Source of the DNA: Planctomycetota bacterium
GTDB taxonomy: Bacteria > Planctomycetota > B129-G9
DNA: 9,828 nt
Assembly: GCA_003644325.1 (NCBI GenBank)
Contig: QNCA01000028.1
Coordinates: 1 to 9,828 of the forward strand
Direction: 5' to 3'
The notes under the pieces: model-generated
The model's database searches: none
Seen by the model: the letters and a program-made list of their open reading frames with translations, nothing else
Told to the model about the DNA's origin: nothing
Program-made: the position numbers and the translations under genes
Shown: positions 1 through 4,883 of the stretch, piece by piece
Numbering within the stretch: the stretch's first letter is position 1
Layout: each line of letters opens with the position of its first letter

Positions 1-9
1 ACACCTTAC

Positions 10-107
10 GGTGACAGTCATCAATCTACGATCCGTTCCGACAAGGGCGGAACGGCTCCGTAATTGGTGACAGTCACCGAGGTTAACAAAAACTCAGTCA
101 ACTTGAG
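10..107 (-). repeat. Composite REP-like repeat, cluster 1
   Basis: Two 13-bp cores, a near match at 10-22 (GGTGACAGTCATC) and a perfect one at 66-78 (GGTGACAGTCACC), flank a hairpin with an 8-bp perfect stem (33-40 with 48-55, loop ACAAGGG). The segment 79-107 is the reverse complement of an arm of the type CTCAAGTTGACTGAG..TTAACCTC, found again at 2030, 2966 and 8843. Read on the minus strand the order is arm, core, hairpin, then CGTAGATT plus core. This is the same order as at 8843-9010, so the two clusters are copies of one composite element in opposite orientation. Non-coding; a REP/MITE-like nature is inferred. Confidence 0.8.
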
Positions 108-205
108 ATAATAAGAGATTAATCAATACAGTCCCACGACAACGTGTCGGCCTTCTTCTAAACCGACTGTCGGCATAATGTTTAACGGCAGGGGACGTTG
201 AGATT

Positions 206-236
206 TTCTTTGCGCCTTCGCGCCTTTGCGGTGAGA
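206..236. repeat. TTTGCGCCTT-type short internal repeat
   Basis: The stretch contains TGCGCCTT CGCGCCTT TGCG, two imperfect tandem copies of a GCGCCTT unit. It lies just downstream (minus-strand sense) of the last gene of the left operon. Similar low-complexity intergenic strings are common in environmental bacterial genomes. No function can be given. The remaining bases 108-244 contain only a short palindrome, CCGACTGTCGG near 163-173, and no gene. Confidence 0.35.
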
Positions 237-244
237 CGTCCGGG

Positions 245-640
245 CTAACGTCCAGTGTCCAAAGGGCCCGCTGCGGAATCGGCGTCCCCGTCGTATTCGG
301 AAAAGGGCGTGAAATGTGGTGTCTCGGCGGAATATGGCGTGAAGCGGGGTGCTGCCATGGTAGTTTCGGCGCGCGAGGATTGCGGCACGTCGGCAGCAGT
401 GATTACGGGGTCGTCAGAGATAGAAGACCGCAACACAAACAGAAAAATGGAAGCAGTGAAGGCGAGGCAAAGCAACAGGACGATCACCTCAATATGGCAG
501 AAGGCCGGTGCGGCCTGCCGGCGAGCATGGCCCGGGCGACACCGCGCAAAACTGCGGCCATTGCTTTTCCATCTACTCATTTCGCGGCCTTCCGAAAGAG
601 AATGCTTCTCCCCCGATTCACCACCCTGCAGGAAAACCAT
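245..640 (-). CDS. Small single-pass membrane protein, unknown family
   Basis: A 131-residue protein that I do not recognise as a family. Residues 1-48 are basic and rich in Arg and Ser. One strong hydrophobic helix spans about 49-70 (IEVIVLLLCLAFTASIFLFV), followed by an acidic, Ser/Pro-rich tail. The positive-inside rule suggests a cytoplasmic N-terminus and a tail of about 60 residues outside the cytoplasm. The tail holds a short internal repeat, RFTPYSAETP then HFTPFSE. An AGGTGG stretch 7 nt upstream supports the start at 640. An ATG at 580 with GGAAGG in front is a good alternative and would remove 20 residues. It follows the receiver gene by 39 bp in the same direction, so it is probably the last gene of that operon. 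The overlapping plus-strand reading frames lack such a feature. It could be a membrane anchor or an output partner of the receiver, but nothing proves this. Confidence 0.55.
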   Translation of the reverse strand: MVFLQGGESGEKHSLSEGREMSRWKSNGRSFARCRPGHARRQAAPAFCHIEVIVLLLCLAFTASIFLFVLRSSISDDPVITAADVPQSSRAETTMAAPRFTPYSAETPHFTPFSEYDGDADSAAGPLDTGR

Positions 641-659
641 CCACCTGCCACCTGCCCGC

Positions 660-694
660 CCCGTACGGGTACGGCCGTGCTAACACACGGCCGT
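660..694 (-). other. Tandem inverted repeats at a gene junction
   Basis: A 9-bp perfect stem (ACGGCCGTG 671-679 with CACGGCCGT 686-694, loop CTAACA) straddles the stop codon of the receiver gene at 680-682. Directly next to it is the 10-bp palindrome CCCGTACGGG (660-669). No T-run follows on the minus strand, so this is not a standard intrinsic terminator. An intercistronic mRNA hairpin that tunes expression of the downstream membrane protein is more likely (inference). Confidence 0.5.
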
Positions 695-1126
695 GGCGGC
701 TCGCGAGCGGGCCGACGCACCGCGGCGCCGCCTTGCACCCTTGCGCTTTTTTATGCCGATCAATTGCCTCAACATGCCGGGCAGGCGGCGTGGTATATCG
801 GACTTCTCAAGGAGGTGTTTGAATCCGTTATCGTCGAACGGGCGCGAGTCGAGGGTCTCCGGCGTTTCGACAAGCACGACGAATTCCATGCGCTGGTCCA
901 GGTCGCGCAGCATGTTGGCGAAGAGCGTGCGTAACACGCCGATACCGGCAAGGTCCTTGTCAATGAGAACGGCGTCGAATTCGCGTCTTCTTTTTATTCT
1001 GCGGAAGGCCCGCCACCTGTCGCTGTAGGACGCGACCAACACGTCGTACGGCCGCAGTAACTGCTCCACGTAGCGGCGGAGCGCCTGGTTGGTTTCTACT
1101 AGAATGATCTTACGCTGGTTGCTCAC
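680..1126 (-). CDS. Single-domain response-regulator receiver protein
   Basis: A 148-residue protein whose first 124 or so residues have the alternating beta/alpha pattern of a CheY-type receiver domain. Visible signposts are KIILVET at the first strand (acidic E11), AVLIDKD with likely phospho-acceptor D56, VVLVET with T88 at the fourth strand, and a Lys at 108 in LLEKSDIP near the fifth strand. The tail, residues 125-148, is very basic (KKRKGARRRRG..) and may bind nucleic acid or the membrane surface. No DNA-binding domain is fused. The start is a GTG at 1126 with GGAG 7 nt upstream. A longer frame reaches 1273, but its extra residues look random and it overlaps the upstream gene. The sigma-region-4 gene lies 88 bp upstream on the same strand. 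No histidine kinase is in the window. Confidence 0.7.
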   Translation of the reverse strand: MSNQRKIILVETNQALRRYVEQLLRPYDVLVASYSDRWRAFRRIKRRREFDAVLIDKDLAGIGVLRTLFANMLRDLDQRMEFVVLVETPETLDSRPFDDNGFKHLLEKSDIPRRLPGMLRQLIGIKKRKGARRRRGASARSRAATAVC

Positions 1127-1214
1127 TATGAGACTCCGTTCTCTCCTGAACAAACTCCGTGGCAAAGGGGGATGCAGTATGCCCTTGTTGAGATTGCCGG
1201 CGGGAAGATGCTTC

Positions 1215-1496
1215 CTACGCCATCTCGAGCGCGGCGCGCTCCTCGTCAAGCGCCCTGGCAAAGCGCCGCTCAATCAAGGCAAGGGTCTTGCGAACCTCCT
1301 GTTCCGTCAACCCCAGTACCACACCTGTCTCACGTAGTGTCAGGTTTTCGTAGTATGTCAGCGTAAGGATAAGCTTTTCCAATCTTGACAAACCGTTGAG
1401 GACGTCCTCGGAGACGCTGTTGATCCCGGCGCTGTCCAAACCGGCGGCGCCGGCGGTTCCGTCGAAGGAAACCGCCCTTCCTTGGGTACTTAACAT
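1215..1496 (-). CDS. Standalone sigma-70 region-4-like HTH protein
   Basis: A 93-residue protein. The first 30 or so residues are low-complexity (Gly/Ala/Ser). Residues 33-83 match the region-4 pattern of sigma-70 family factors: LSRLEKLILTLTYYENLTL followed by RETGVVLGLTEQEVRKTLALIERRFARAL, with the helix-turn-helix at about 52-75. The YYENLTLRE segment is like that of FliA/group 3 sigma factors. Region 2, which binds core polymerase and the -10 element, is absent, so it cannot act as a full sigma factor. It may be a transcription regulator or a partner of a split factor. The ATG at 1496 has a strong GGAGG 7 nt upstream. The same frame stays open to 1811, but the upstream part has no family signal. 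First gene of the probable minus-strand operon. Confidence 0.72.
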   Translation of the reverse strand: MLSTQGRAVSFDGTAGAAGLDSAGINSVSEDVLNGLSRLEKLILTLTYYENLTLRETGVVLGLTEQEVRKTLALIERRFARALDEERAALEMA

Positions 1497-2029
1497 TGTG
1501 AAGCCTCCAGTGCAGTCAAAACAGTTTCCCCACACACGTTCAGATACAATGATTGATTTACGGGTCGCATGGCGTGCATTCCCGGCACGGCCGTGATATG
1601 CGCAATTTGGGCGGGTGATGTGCAGATGCCTTCCATTGATTCTTGCATACACGATTCTCTGGCATAAACGATATTGTCGGCTTCTTGCCCGTGCCGGTGG
1701 GGTCGAAAAGTCCCTTCCCACTGTGACCAAGAACGTCGCCGCGTTCGTCCCCGGAGTTTCCTCCATGCACGGGAAAGTATCACCAAGCAAATGATGTACC
1801 TTTCGCGGCACCCCGGTGGCGTGGCATAACGCTATCTATTATTACTAGTTGAAGTTATATGAATGCGCTGCGTGCTGATTTTTGTCACGTACGCGAAATT
1901 TGCGCCTCAAAGTGTAAACCTGAGTATACGCCCGGCTGCCGTGCCTGCCATAAGTGCGGCCCCAGGCGATATTTATGCGAGTATACCGGGGTATACGGGA
2001 TGCATCCATCACTACTTGCCGCCATATTA
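1497..2029. other. Long non-coding upstream region
   Basis: About 530 bases between the sigma-region-4 gene and the next repeat. An open frame continues from that gene to 1811 on the minus strand, but its residues resemble no family and a strong ribosome site sits just before 1496, so it is read here as 5' leader. On the minus strand the leader has a small GGAG-GAAA-CTCC hairpin with a GNRA loop (1753-1764). An AT-rich patch at 1825-1862 is where a promoter could lie, but no convincing -35/-10 pair was found. Confidence 0.4.
1981..1996. promoter_or_regulatory. GTATAC inverted repeat, possible operator
   Basis: GTATACC-GG-GGTATAC is a 16-bp inverted repeat with a 2-bp centre. A third GTATAC lies at 1924-1929. 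Three copies of this 6-mer within 73 bp, upstream of the minus-strand regulatory operon, suggest a protein-binding site. No regulator can be named, and chance is possible. Confidence 0.35.
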
Positions 2030-2082
2030 CTCAAGTTGACAGGGTCTTTGCTAACCTCGGCGACTGAAAGATGACTGTCACC
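2030..2082 (+). repeat. REP-like arm plus core, copy at left of NrdD-like gene
   Basis: Begins CTCAAGTTGACAGGGTC, continues TTTGCTAACCTCGG and CGACTGAAAG, and ends in the core variant GATGACTGTCACC (2070-2082). It shares the same order of motifs with 8843-8901 and with the arm at 2966-3006. Short open frames through this region start with the translation of the core (Met-Val-Thr-Val-Thr) and are not genes. Confidence 0.8.
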
Positions 2083-2107
2083 TTGCGGCCGTGTACCCGT
2101 TCCCCGA

Positions 2108-2187
2108 AAATTGGTGACAGTCACCAATTTAAGTCTACTCTATAATGGCAATTAGCAAAATTAAATTGGTGACTGTCACCAATTAAT
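2108..2187 (+). repeat. 80-bp double-palindrome module, copy 1
   Basis: A 23-bp perfect palindrome centred on 2119 (around GGTGACAGTCACC) and a 21-bp palindrome centred on 2174 (around GGTGACTGTCACC) are separated by 33 bp. The whole 80 bp aligns without gaps to 3093-3172, with about 11 mismatches, all in the spacer region or its edge. The spacer keeps TATAAT (2141-2146) and ATTAGCAAA in both copies. The two palindromes can each form a hairpin, or pair with each other to make one large cruciform. Confidence 0.85.
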
Positions 2188-2270
2188 CCGGCTTCCGGGC
2201 AGGATTTGGAACTCAATTCACGGATTTTCAACAAGATGTCAACAAAGTGAAAAAACTTCCCTCCCTAAGC

Positions 2271-2312
2271 CGCCATATTTGGGCTACTTGCGCCACGCCA
2301 CGCCATATATGG
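2271..2312 (+). promoter_or_regulatory. Twin CGCCATATWTGG sites, likely operator
   Basis: CGCCATATTTGG (2271-2282) and CGCCATATATGG (2301-2312) differ at one base and start exactly 30 bp apart, about three helical turns. The second contains the perfect palindrome CCATATATGG. Their centres fall about 61 and 91 bp before the start point predicted from the promoter at 2335-2362. Those positions are typical of upstream activators. Three tandem CGCCA pentamers occupy 2291-2305. A partial copy, CGCCATATT, occurs at 2020-2028. The binding protein is unknown. Confidence 0.5.
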
Positions 2313-2334
2313 TATTTTTCGCTGGATTTTTCCC

Positions 2335-2362
2335 TTGACTTTGACGATAGGCGTGGTATAAA
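2335..2362 (+). promoter_or_regulatory. Sigma-70-type promoter of the NrdD-like gene
   Basis: TTGACT (2335-2340), a 16-bp spacer and TATAAA (2357-2362) preceded by TGG form a good -35/extended -10 pair. The start point would be near 2368-2369. The gene's ATG is about 173 bp further on, giving a long leader. Confidence 0.6.
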
Positions 2363-2367
2363 GAGAG

Positions 2368-2541
2368 ATGCGCGTGTTTGTTGAAACATTCCTGAATCCC
2401 GATGGTTAAAGCCCGTATTTTCGGCGAACATCGGGACATATTTCGGGAGGAGAGCAACAAGTAGCCCTTTCAACCGGTTCAAATCTGCTATTGCTCCATG
2501 TAATTATGACAGCCGAGTCTGCGCATTTGGGGGAGAAAAGC
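2368..2541 (+). other. Long structured 5' leader with mini-ORF
   Basis: Starting at the predicted transcription start is a 13-codon frame (ATG 2368, stop TAA 2407-2409; MRVFVETFLNPDG). Overlapping its end is an 8-bp perfect stem, TCCCGATG (2397-2404) with CATCGGGA (2429-2436). Next comes a strong Shine-Dalgarno-like GGGAGGAGAG (2445-2454) with no start codon at a usable distance. The real ribosome site of the gene is GGGGGAG at 2529-2535. The arrangement is compatible with leader-based control, but no known riboswitch class is recognised. Confidence 0.35.
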
Positions 2542-2958
2542 ATGAAACTTGAAGATTTCATCAGTTCCATGGAAAAACATGAAAATCTTGCTTGCAAAGG
2601 CCTGTCGCTGGGCGAACGGGCGGAGGATGACTTTCTGGTTATAAAGAACAATGCGGCCGGATTTAGTTACAAAGTGCTCGTAACAACCATTCAAGAGCAG
2701 CCCTGGTCCGTGCTCGAGGCGATATTCAGTGGGGAGCGCGAGCCGATTGTCATGGAACACATGAGCAGGATTGTCGGGTACTATTCGAAGGTGAAGAACT
2801 GGAACAAGAGCAAACTCGGCGAGTTGCGCGACCGCAAGGCCGGCGACTATAGCCTGGGGGACATCGAGGCGGAAGTTGCCGAGCGGCCCATCCCGATAAG
2901 CGCGAAGCAGGCGAGGCCCGCCGAGGACAACAGGCAGGCCGTCTCCGCCGCCGGATAG
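2542..2958 (+). CDS. Small protein with NrdD-like glycyl-radical motif
   Basis: A 138-residue protein. Residues 72-105 read EHMSRIVGYY SKVKNWNKSK and LGELRDRKAGDYSL. This matches the C-terminal end of class III anaerobic ribonucleotide reductases (NrdD), where the Gly in an R-x-x-G-Y context carries the glycyl radical; here the equivalent is G79. The reductase body, active-site cysteines and C-terminal zinc CxxC pairs are absent, and C18 is the only cysteine. Residues 1-70 (KLEDFISSMEKHENLACKGLSLGERAEDDFLVIK..) are not recognised. The Ala/Pro-rich tail looks disordered. The start at 2542 is supported by GGGGGAG 6 nt upstream; a frame from 2491 would add 17 residues without such a site. By analogy with GrcA/YfiD it might supply or mimic a glycyl-radical domain, but it may simply be a short NrdD-like family of unknown role. 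It is a monocistronic cassette bracketed by repeats. Confidence 0.7.
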   Translation: MKLEDFISSMEKHENLACKGLSLGERAEDDFLVIKNNAAGFSYKVLVTTIQEQPWSVLEAIFSGEREPIVMEHMSRIVGYYSKVKNWNKSKLGELRDRKAGDYSLGDIEAEVAERPIPISAKQARPAEDNRQAVSAAG

Positions 2959-2965
2959 CAAGAAA

Positions 2966-3006
2966 CTCAAGTTGGCTGACTTTTGCTAACCTCGGTGACA
3001 GTCACC
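2966..3006 (+). repeat. REP-like arm plus core, right of NrdD-like gene
   Basis: CTCAAGTTGGCTGACTTTTG, then CTAACCTC and the perfect core GGTGACAGTCACC (2994-3006). It starts 7 bp after the stop codon of the NrdD-like gene and is a direct copy of the arm at 2030. Its place directly behind a gene could make it a transcript end or an mRNA-stabilising structure. Bases 3007-3090 between this arm and the next module show nothing recognisable. Confidence 0.8.
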
Positions 3007-3092
3007 TTTCGCGGTTCTTTAACCAATCAATCTTCAATAGAAATAATTACCTCGCATTATACTCGCTGCCTTGAGGCTCTGCTTCCATGATT

Positions 3093-3172
3093 AAATTGGT
3101 GACAGTCACCAATTTAAGTTCATCATATAATAGGGATTAGCAAAGTAAAATCGGTGACTGTCACCAATTAAT
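3093..3172 (+). repeat. 80-bp double-palindrome module, copy 2
   Basis: Direct copy of 2108-2187, exactly 985 bp downstream. The first palindrome extends to 27 bp (3091-3117, centre 3104). The second core is GGTGACTGTCACC at 3153-3165. TATAAT (3126-3131) and ATTAGCAAA are conserved in the spacer, although the neighbouring bases differ. Confidence 0.85.
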
Positions 3173-3182
3173 TCCTGTCGTT

Positions 3183-3224
3183 CCCTCGATGTATCGGGGG
3201 GATCCTCCTCAGCGTCTGCCCCCC
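3183..3224 (-). terminator. Possible hairpins at end of glycosyltransferase gene
   Basis: Downstream of the minus-strand glycosyltransferase stop are GGGGGG/CCCCCC (3196-3201 with 3219-3224) and an overlapping stem CCCTCGAT/ATCGGGGG (3183-3190 with 3193-3200, one T-G pair). They are mutually exclusive and neither has a T-run after it on the minus strand. They might end or protect the transcript, but are not a standard intrinsic terminator. Confidence 0.3.
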
Positions 3225-3248
3225 TCCGTCTTCGGTCTATGGTTCACC

Positions 3249-4574
3249 CTACCAGCGCGGGGCCTCGCGCCAGGCCTTCTCGGGCAGGTGGGGGTCCTCG
3301 TAGCGTATCCTGAGCAACTCCAGGATGTAGGAGACCGCCCTGACGAATCGCAGGTACTCGTTGACCAGCGGCAGCATGAAGACGTACAGGAGGTAACGCC
3401 ATTCGTCCTTGCGCCGCTCGGACAACGATATTGCAGAGAGGAGGAGCAGGAAGAAGAATGCGACGTAGATGATGTATGATGCCAAGAGGAATATCGGCAC
3501 CAGCCACAACCGCCAGAAGAGCAGCGCGAGTATGTAGGAATAATACAGGTATGGACACAGGATGGTGAAGAAGAACTGCATGAGCAGTTCAATGATGTTG
3601 GAGGGGTGGAACCGCCAGGGTATCATCACGTCGGCATGCTTGCGGAAGAAGGTTCTGAAGAAGCCGCGCTCCCAGCGCTTGCGCTGGGCGGCCAGGGCGT
3701 TGAGCGTCTCGGGCACCGTGGTGAATGCCACGGCGGACTTGGCGAATATCGTCTTGAAGCCCAACTTCCTGATTTTCATCGTCAGGTCGGCGTCTTCCAC
3801 CAGTTCGCTGTCCCATGCGCCCACCTCCTGAAGGAGATCGCGCCGGAAGCAACTGAGCCCGCCCGCGATCTGCAGGAGAATCCCCAGGCGCGACGCCCAG
3901 TTTCGCCACAGGGTTATGCTGAGCAGGTATTCGCACGCCTGGAACTTGGTGACGATGGTGTTGCCGGCGTTGCGCACCTTGATGTTGCCGGTGACCGCGC
4001 CCACCTTTGGGTCGGCAAAAGGCGCGAGCATCTCTTCGAGCGTGTTCCGGTCGAAGGTCGTGTCCGCATCCACCTGGACGATGTAGTCGCCCTTGCACAC
4101 GCCCAGCGCCAGGTTCATGGCGAACGACTTGCCGCCGCGGCCCTGCGGCGAAGTGTTGCGCAGAAGCGTTATCTCCTTGCGGTCGGCGAATCTCCTGGCT
4201 ATCTGGTAGGTCTTGTCGGTGGAGGCGTCGTCAACGACGATTATCTCCTTATTGGGATAACCCGTCTCCAGGAGGGAGCGTATGCACTGCCTGATGACCT
4301 TTTCCTCGTTGCGTGCCGGGACTATGATGCTGACAAGCGGCTGCTTTCGCAGGAACTCGGCGCGGCGCTCGGCGTCCTTGGTCTCGCCCCGCTTGAAGAG
4401 ATTCAACACCGGCACAACGATGGCCGGGATTACGTAGCGAGGTAGTTCCGCGAAAACGAAGAAAGGGAAAAGCAGCAGGAGCCACTCCCAAACGTGCCTC
4501 CTGCGAACGGCCTCCAAGAGGCCGTCCATGAACTCGGCGAAGAATTGATTGAGGTTTGTGATTATGTCGGCCAC
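3249..4574 (-). CDS. Processive family 2 glycosyltransferase (PgaC/BcsA-like)
   Basis: A 441-residue membrane glycosyltransferase, predicted to polymerise a sugar nucleotide (for example UDP-GlcNAc or UDP-glucose) into an exopolysaccharide at the inner membrane. The full set of processive GT2 motifs is present: VVDDAS (D115, D116), VDAD (D169, D171), VEDAD (E260, D261) and QRKRW (297-301). One hydrophobic segment precedes the catalytic domain (about 31-57) and several follow it (about 326-355, 356-382, 395-418), the usual layout of poly-GlcNAc synthases such as PgaC and IcaA. The length also fits that group. The start is GTG at 4574 with AGGGGG about 12 nt upstream; M16 is a weaker alternative. 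No PgaD-like helper and no PilZ domain are fused. It is transcribed divergently from the receiver/TackOD1/GGDEF gene, which suggests shared control. The sugar cannot be told from sequence. Confidence 0.9.
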   Translation of the reverse strand: MADIITNLNQFFAEFMDGLLEAVRRRHVWEWLLLLFPFFVFAELPRYVIPAIVVPVLNLFKRGETKDAERRAEFLRKQPLVSIIVPARNEEKVIRQCIRSLLETGYPNKEIIVVDDASTDKTYQIARRFADRKEITLLRNTSPQGRGGKSFAMNLALGVCKGDYIVQVDADTTFDRNTLEEMLAPFADPKVGAVTGNIKVRNAGNTIVTKFQACEYLLSITLWRNWASRLGILLQIAGGLSCFRRDLLQEVGAWDSELVEDADLTMKIRKLGFKTIFAKSAVAFTTVPETLNALAAQRKRWERGFFRTFFRKHADVMIPWRFHPSNIIELLMQFFFTILCPYLYYSYILALLFWRLWLVPIFLLASYIIYVAFFFLLLLSAISLSERRKDEWRYLLYVFMLPLVNEYLRFVRAVSYILELLRIRYEDPHLPEKAWREAPRW

Positions 4575-4638
4575 CCTGCCCGCTGCCCCCTTGACTTGCG
4601 ATAAGAATATCTGTAATATTTGTATTGAAAAATAATAC

Positions 4639-4687
4639 TTGAGCCTGGTACAATTTTTCTATATTATGCAATAGATATTGGTATAAT
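4639..4687 (+). promoter_or_regulatory. Promoter(s) of the REC-GGDEF gene in AT-rich divergent region
   Basis: TATAAT at 4682-4687 preceded by TGG forms a perfect extended -10 (TGGTATAAT). A second pair, TTGAGC (4639-4644), 17 bp, TATTAT (4662-4667), lies just upstream. The intergenic space 4575-4863 is markedly AT-rich at 4600-4700, unlike the genes, and must also hold the promoter of the divergent glycosyltransferase. A CATAAT on the minus strand near 4663-4668 is only a weak candidate for that. Confidence 0.55.
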
Positions 4688-4808
4688 AAAAGGGAAATAT
4701 TCCATCACTTCCAAGTTGTCTCCAAGCGGTCTCTTTTCTCCGGCGGTCAATGCAGCCGTGTCGCAACACGAGGATCGCCATGCGGCATACCTCCCTTTAC
4801 ATGCGGCC

Positions 4809-4883
4809 ATGATGAAGAAAGACCCACAATGGAGCAGAATCGAGAAACTCACCGTCGTAAATATTGGAGGGAGAGATGCCTGA
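4809..4883 (+). other. Possible 24-codon leader ORF overlapping gene start
   Basis: ATGATG at 4809 opens a frame of 24 residues (MMKKDPQWSRIEKLTVVNIG then GRDA) whose TGA at 4881-4883 lies just past the ATG of the next gene at 4876, in another frame. The geometry would allow translational coupling. There is no clear ribosome site before 4809, so it may be chance. Confidence 0.25.

Noticed and set aside
255..934. Overlapping plus-strand frames opposite the membrane-protein and receiver genes
   Set aside because: Composition is unlike a protein family. They are antisense to a receiver domain with clear strand and active-site pattern and to a gene with a transmembrane helix.
1497..1811. N-terminal extension of the sigma-region-4 protein to 198 residues
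   Set aside because: The extra residues show no family pattern, and a GGAGG ribosome site with ideal spacing sits before the internal ATG at 1496.
1530..1811. Cobalamin-riboswitch-like look of the minus-strand leader (GGAAACTCCGGGGACG, later AGTGGGAAGG)
   Set aside because: The diagnostic later B12-box-type segments and the overall pairing could not be found, and the downstream gene is not a cobalamin gene. An Infernal run against RF00174 would settle it.
1859..2074. Cys-rich 71-residue frame on the plus strand
   Set aside because: No ribosome site, it runs into a repeat arm, and the cysteines are not in a recognisable metal-site pattern.
1885..2127. Frame beginning Met-Val-Thr-Val-Thr-Asn-Phe on the minus strand
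   Set aside because: The start is just the translation of the GGTGACAGTCACC palindrome, a common false gene at such repeats.
2488..2970. 160-residue minus-strand frame opposite the NrdD-like gene
   Set aside because: Antisense shadow; the plus strand has promoter, ribosome site and a recognisable motif.
10..3172. CRISPR array from recurring GGTGACAGTCACC units
   Set aside because: Spacing is irregular, units are palindromic and in both orientations, and there are no uniform spacers or cas genes.
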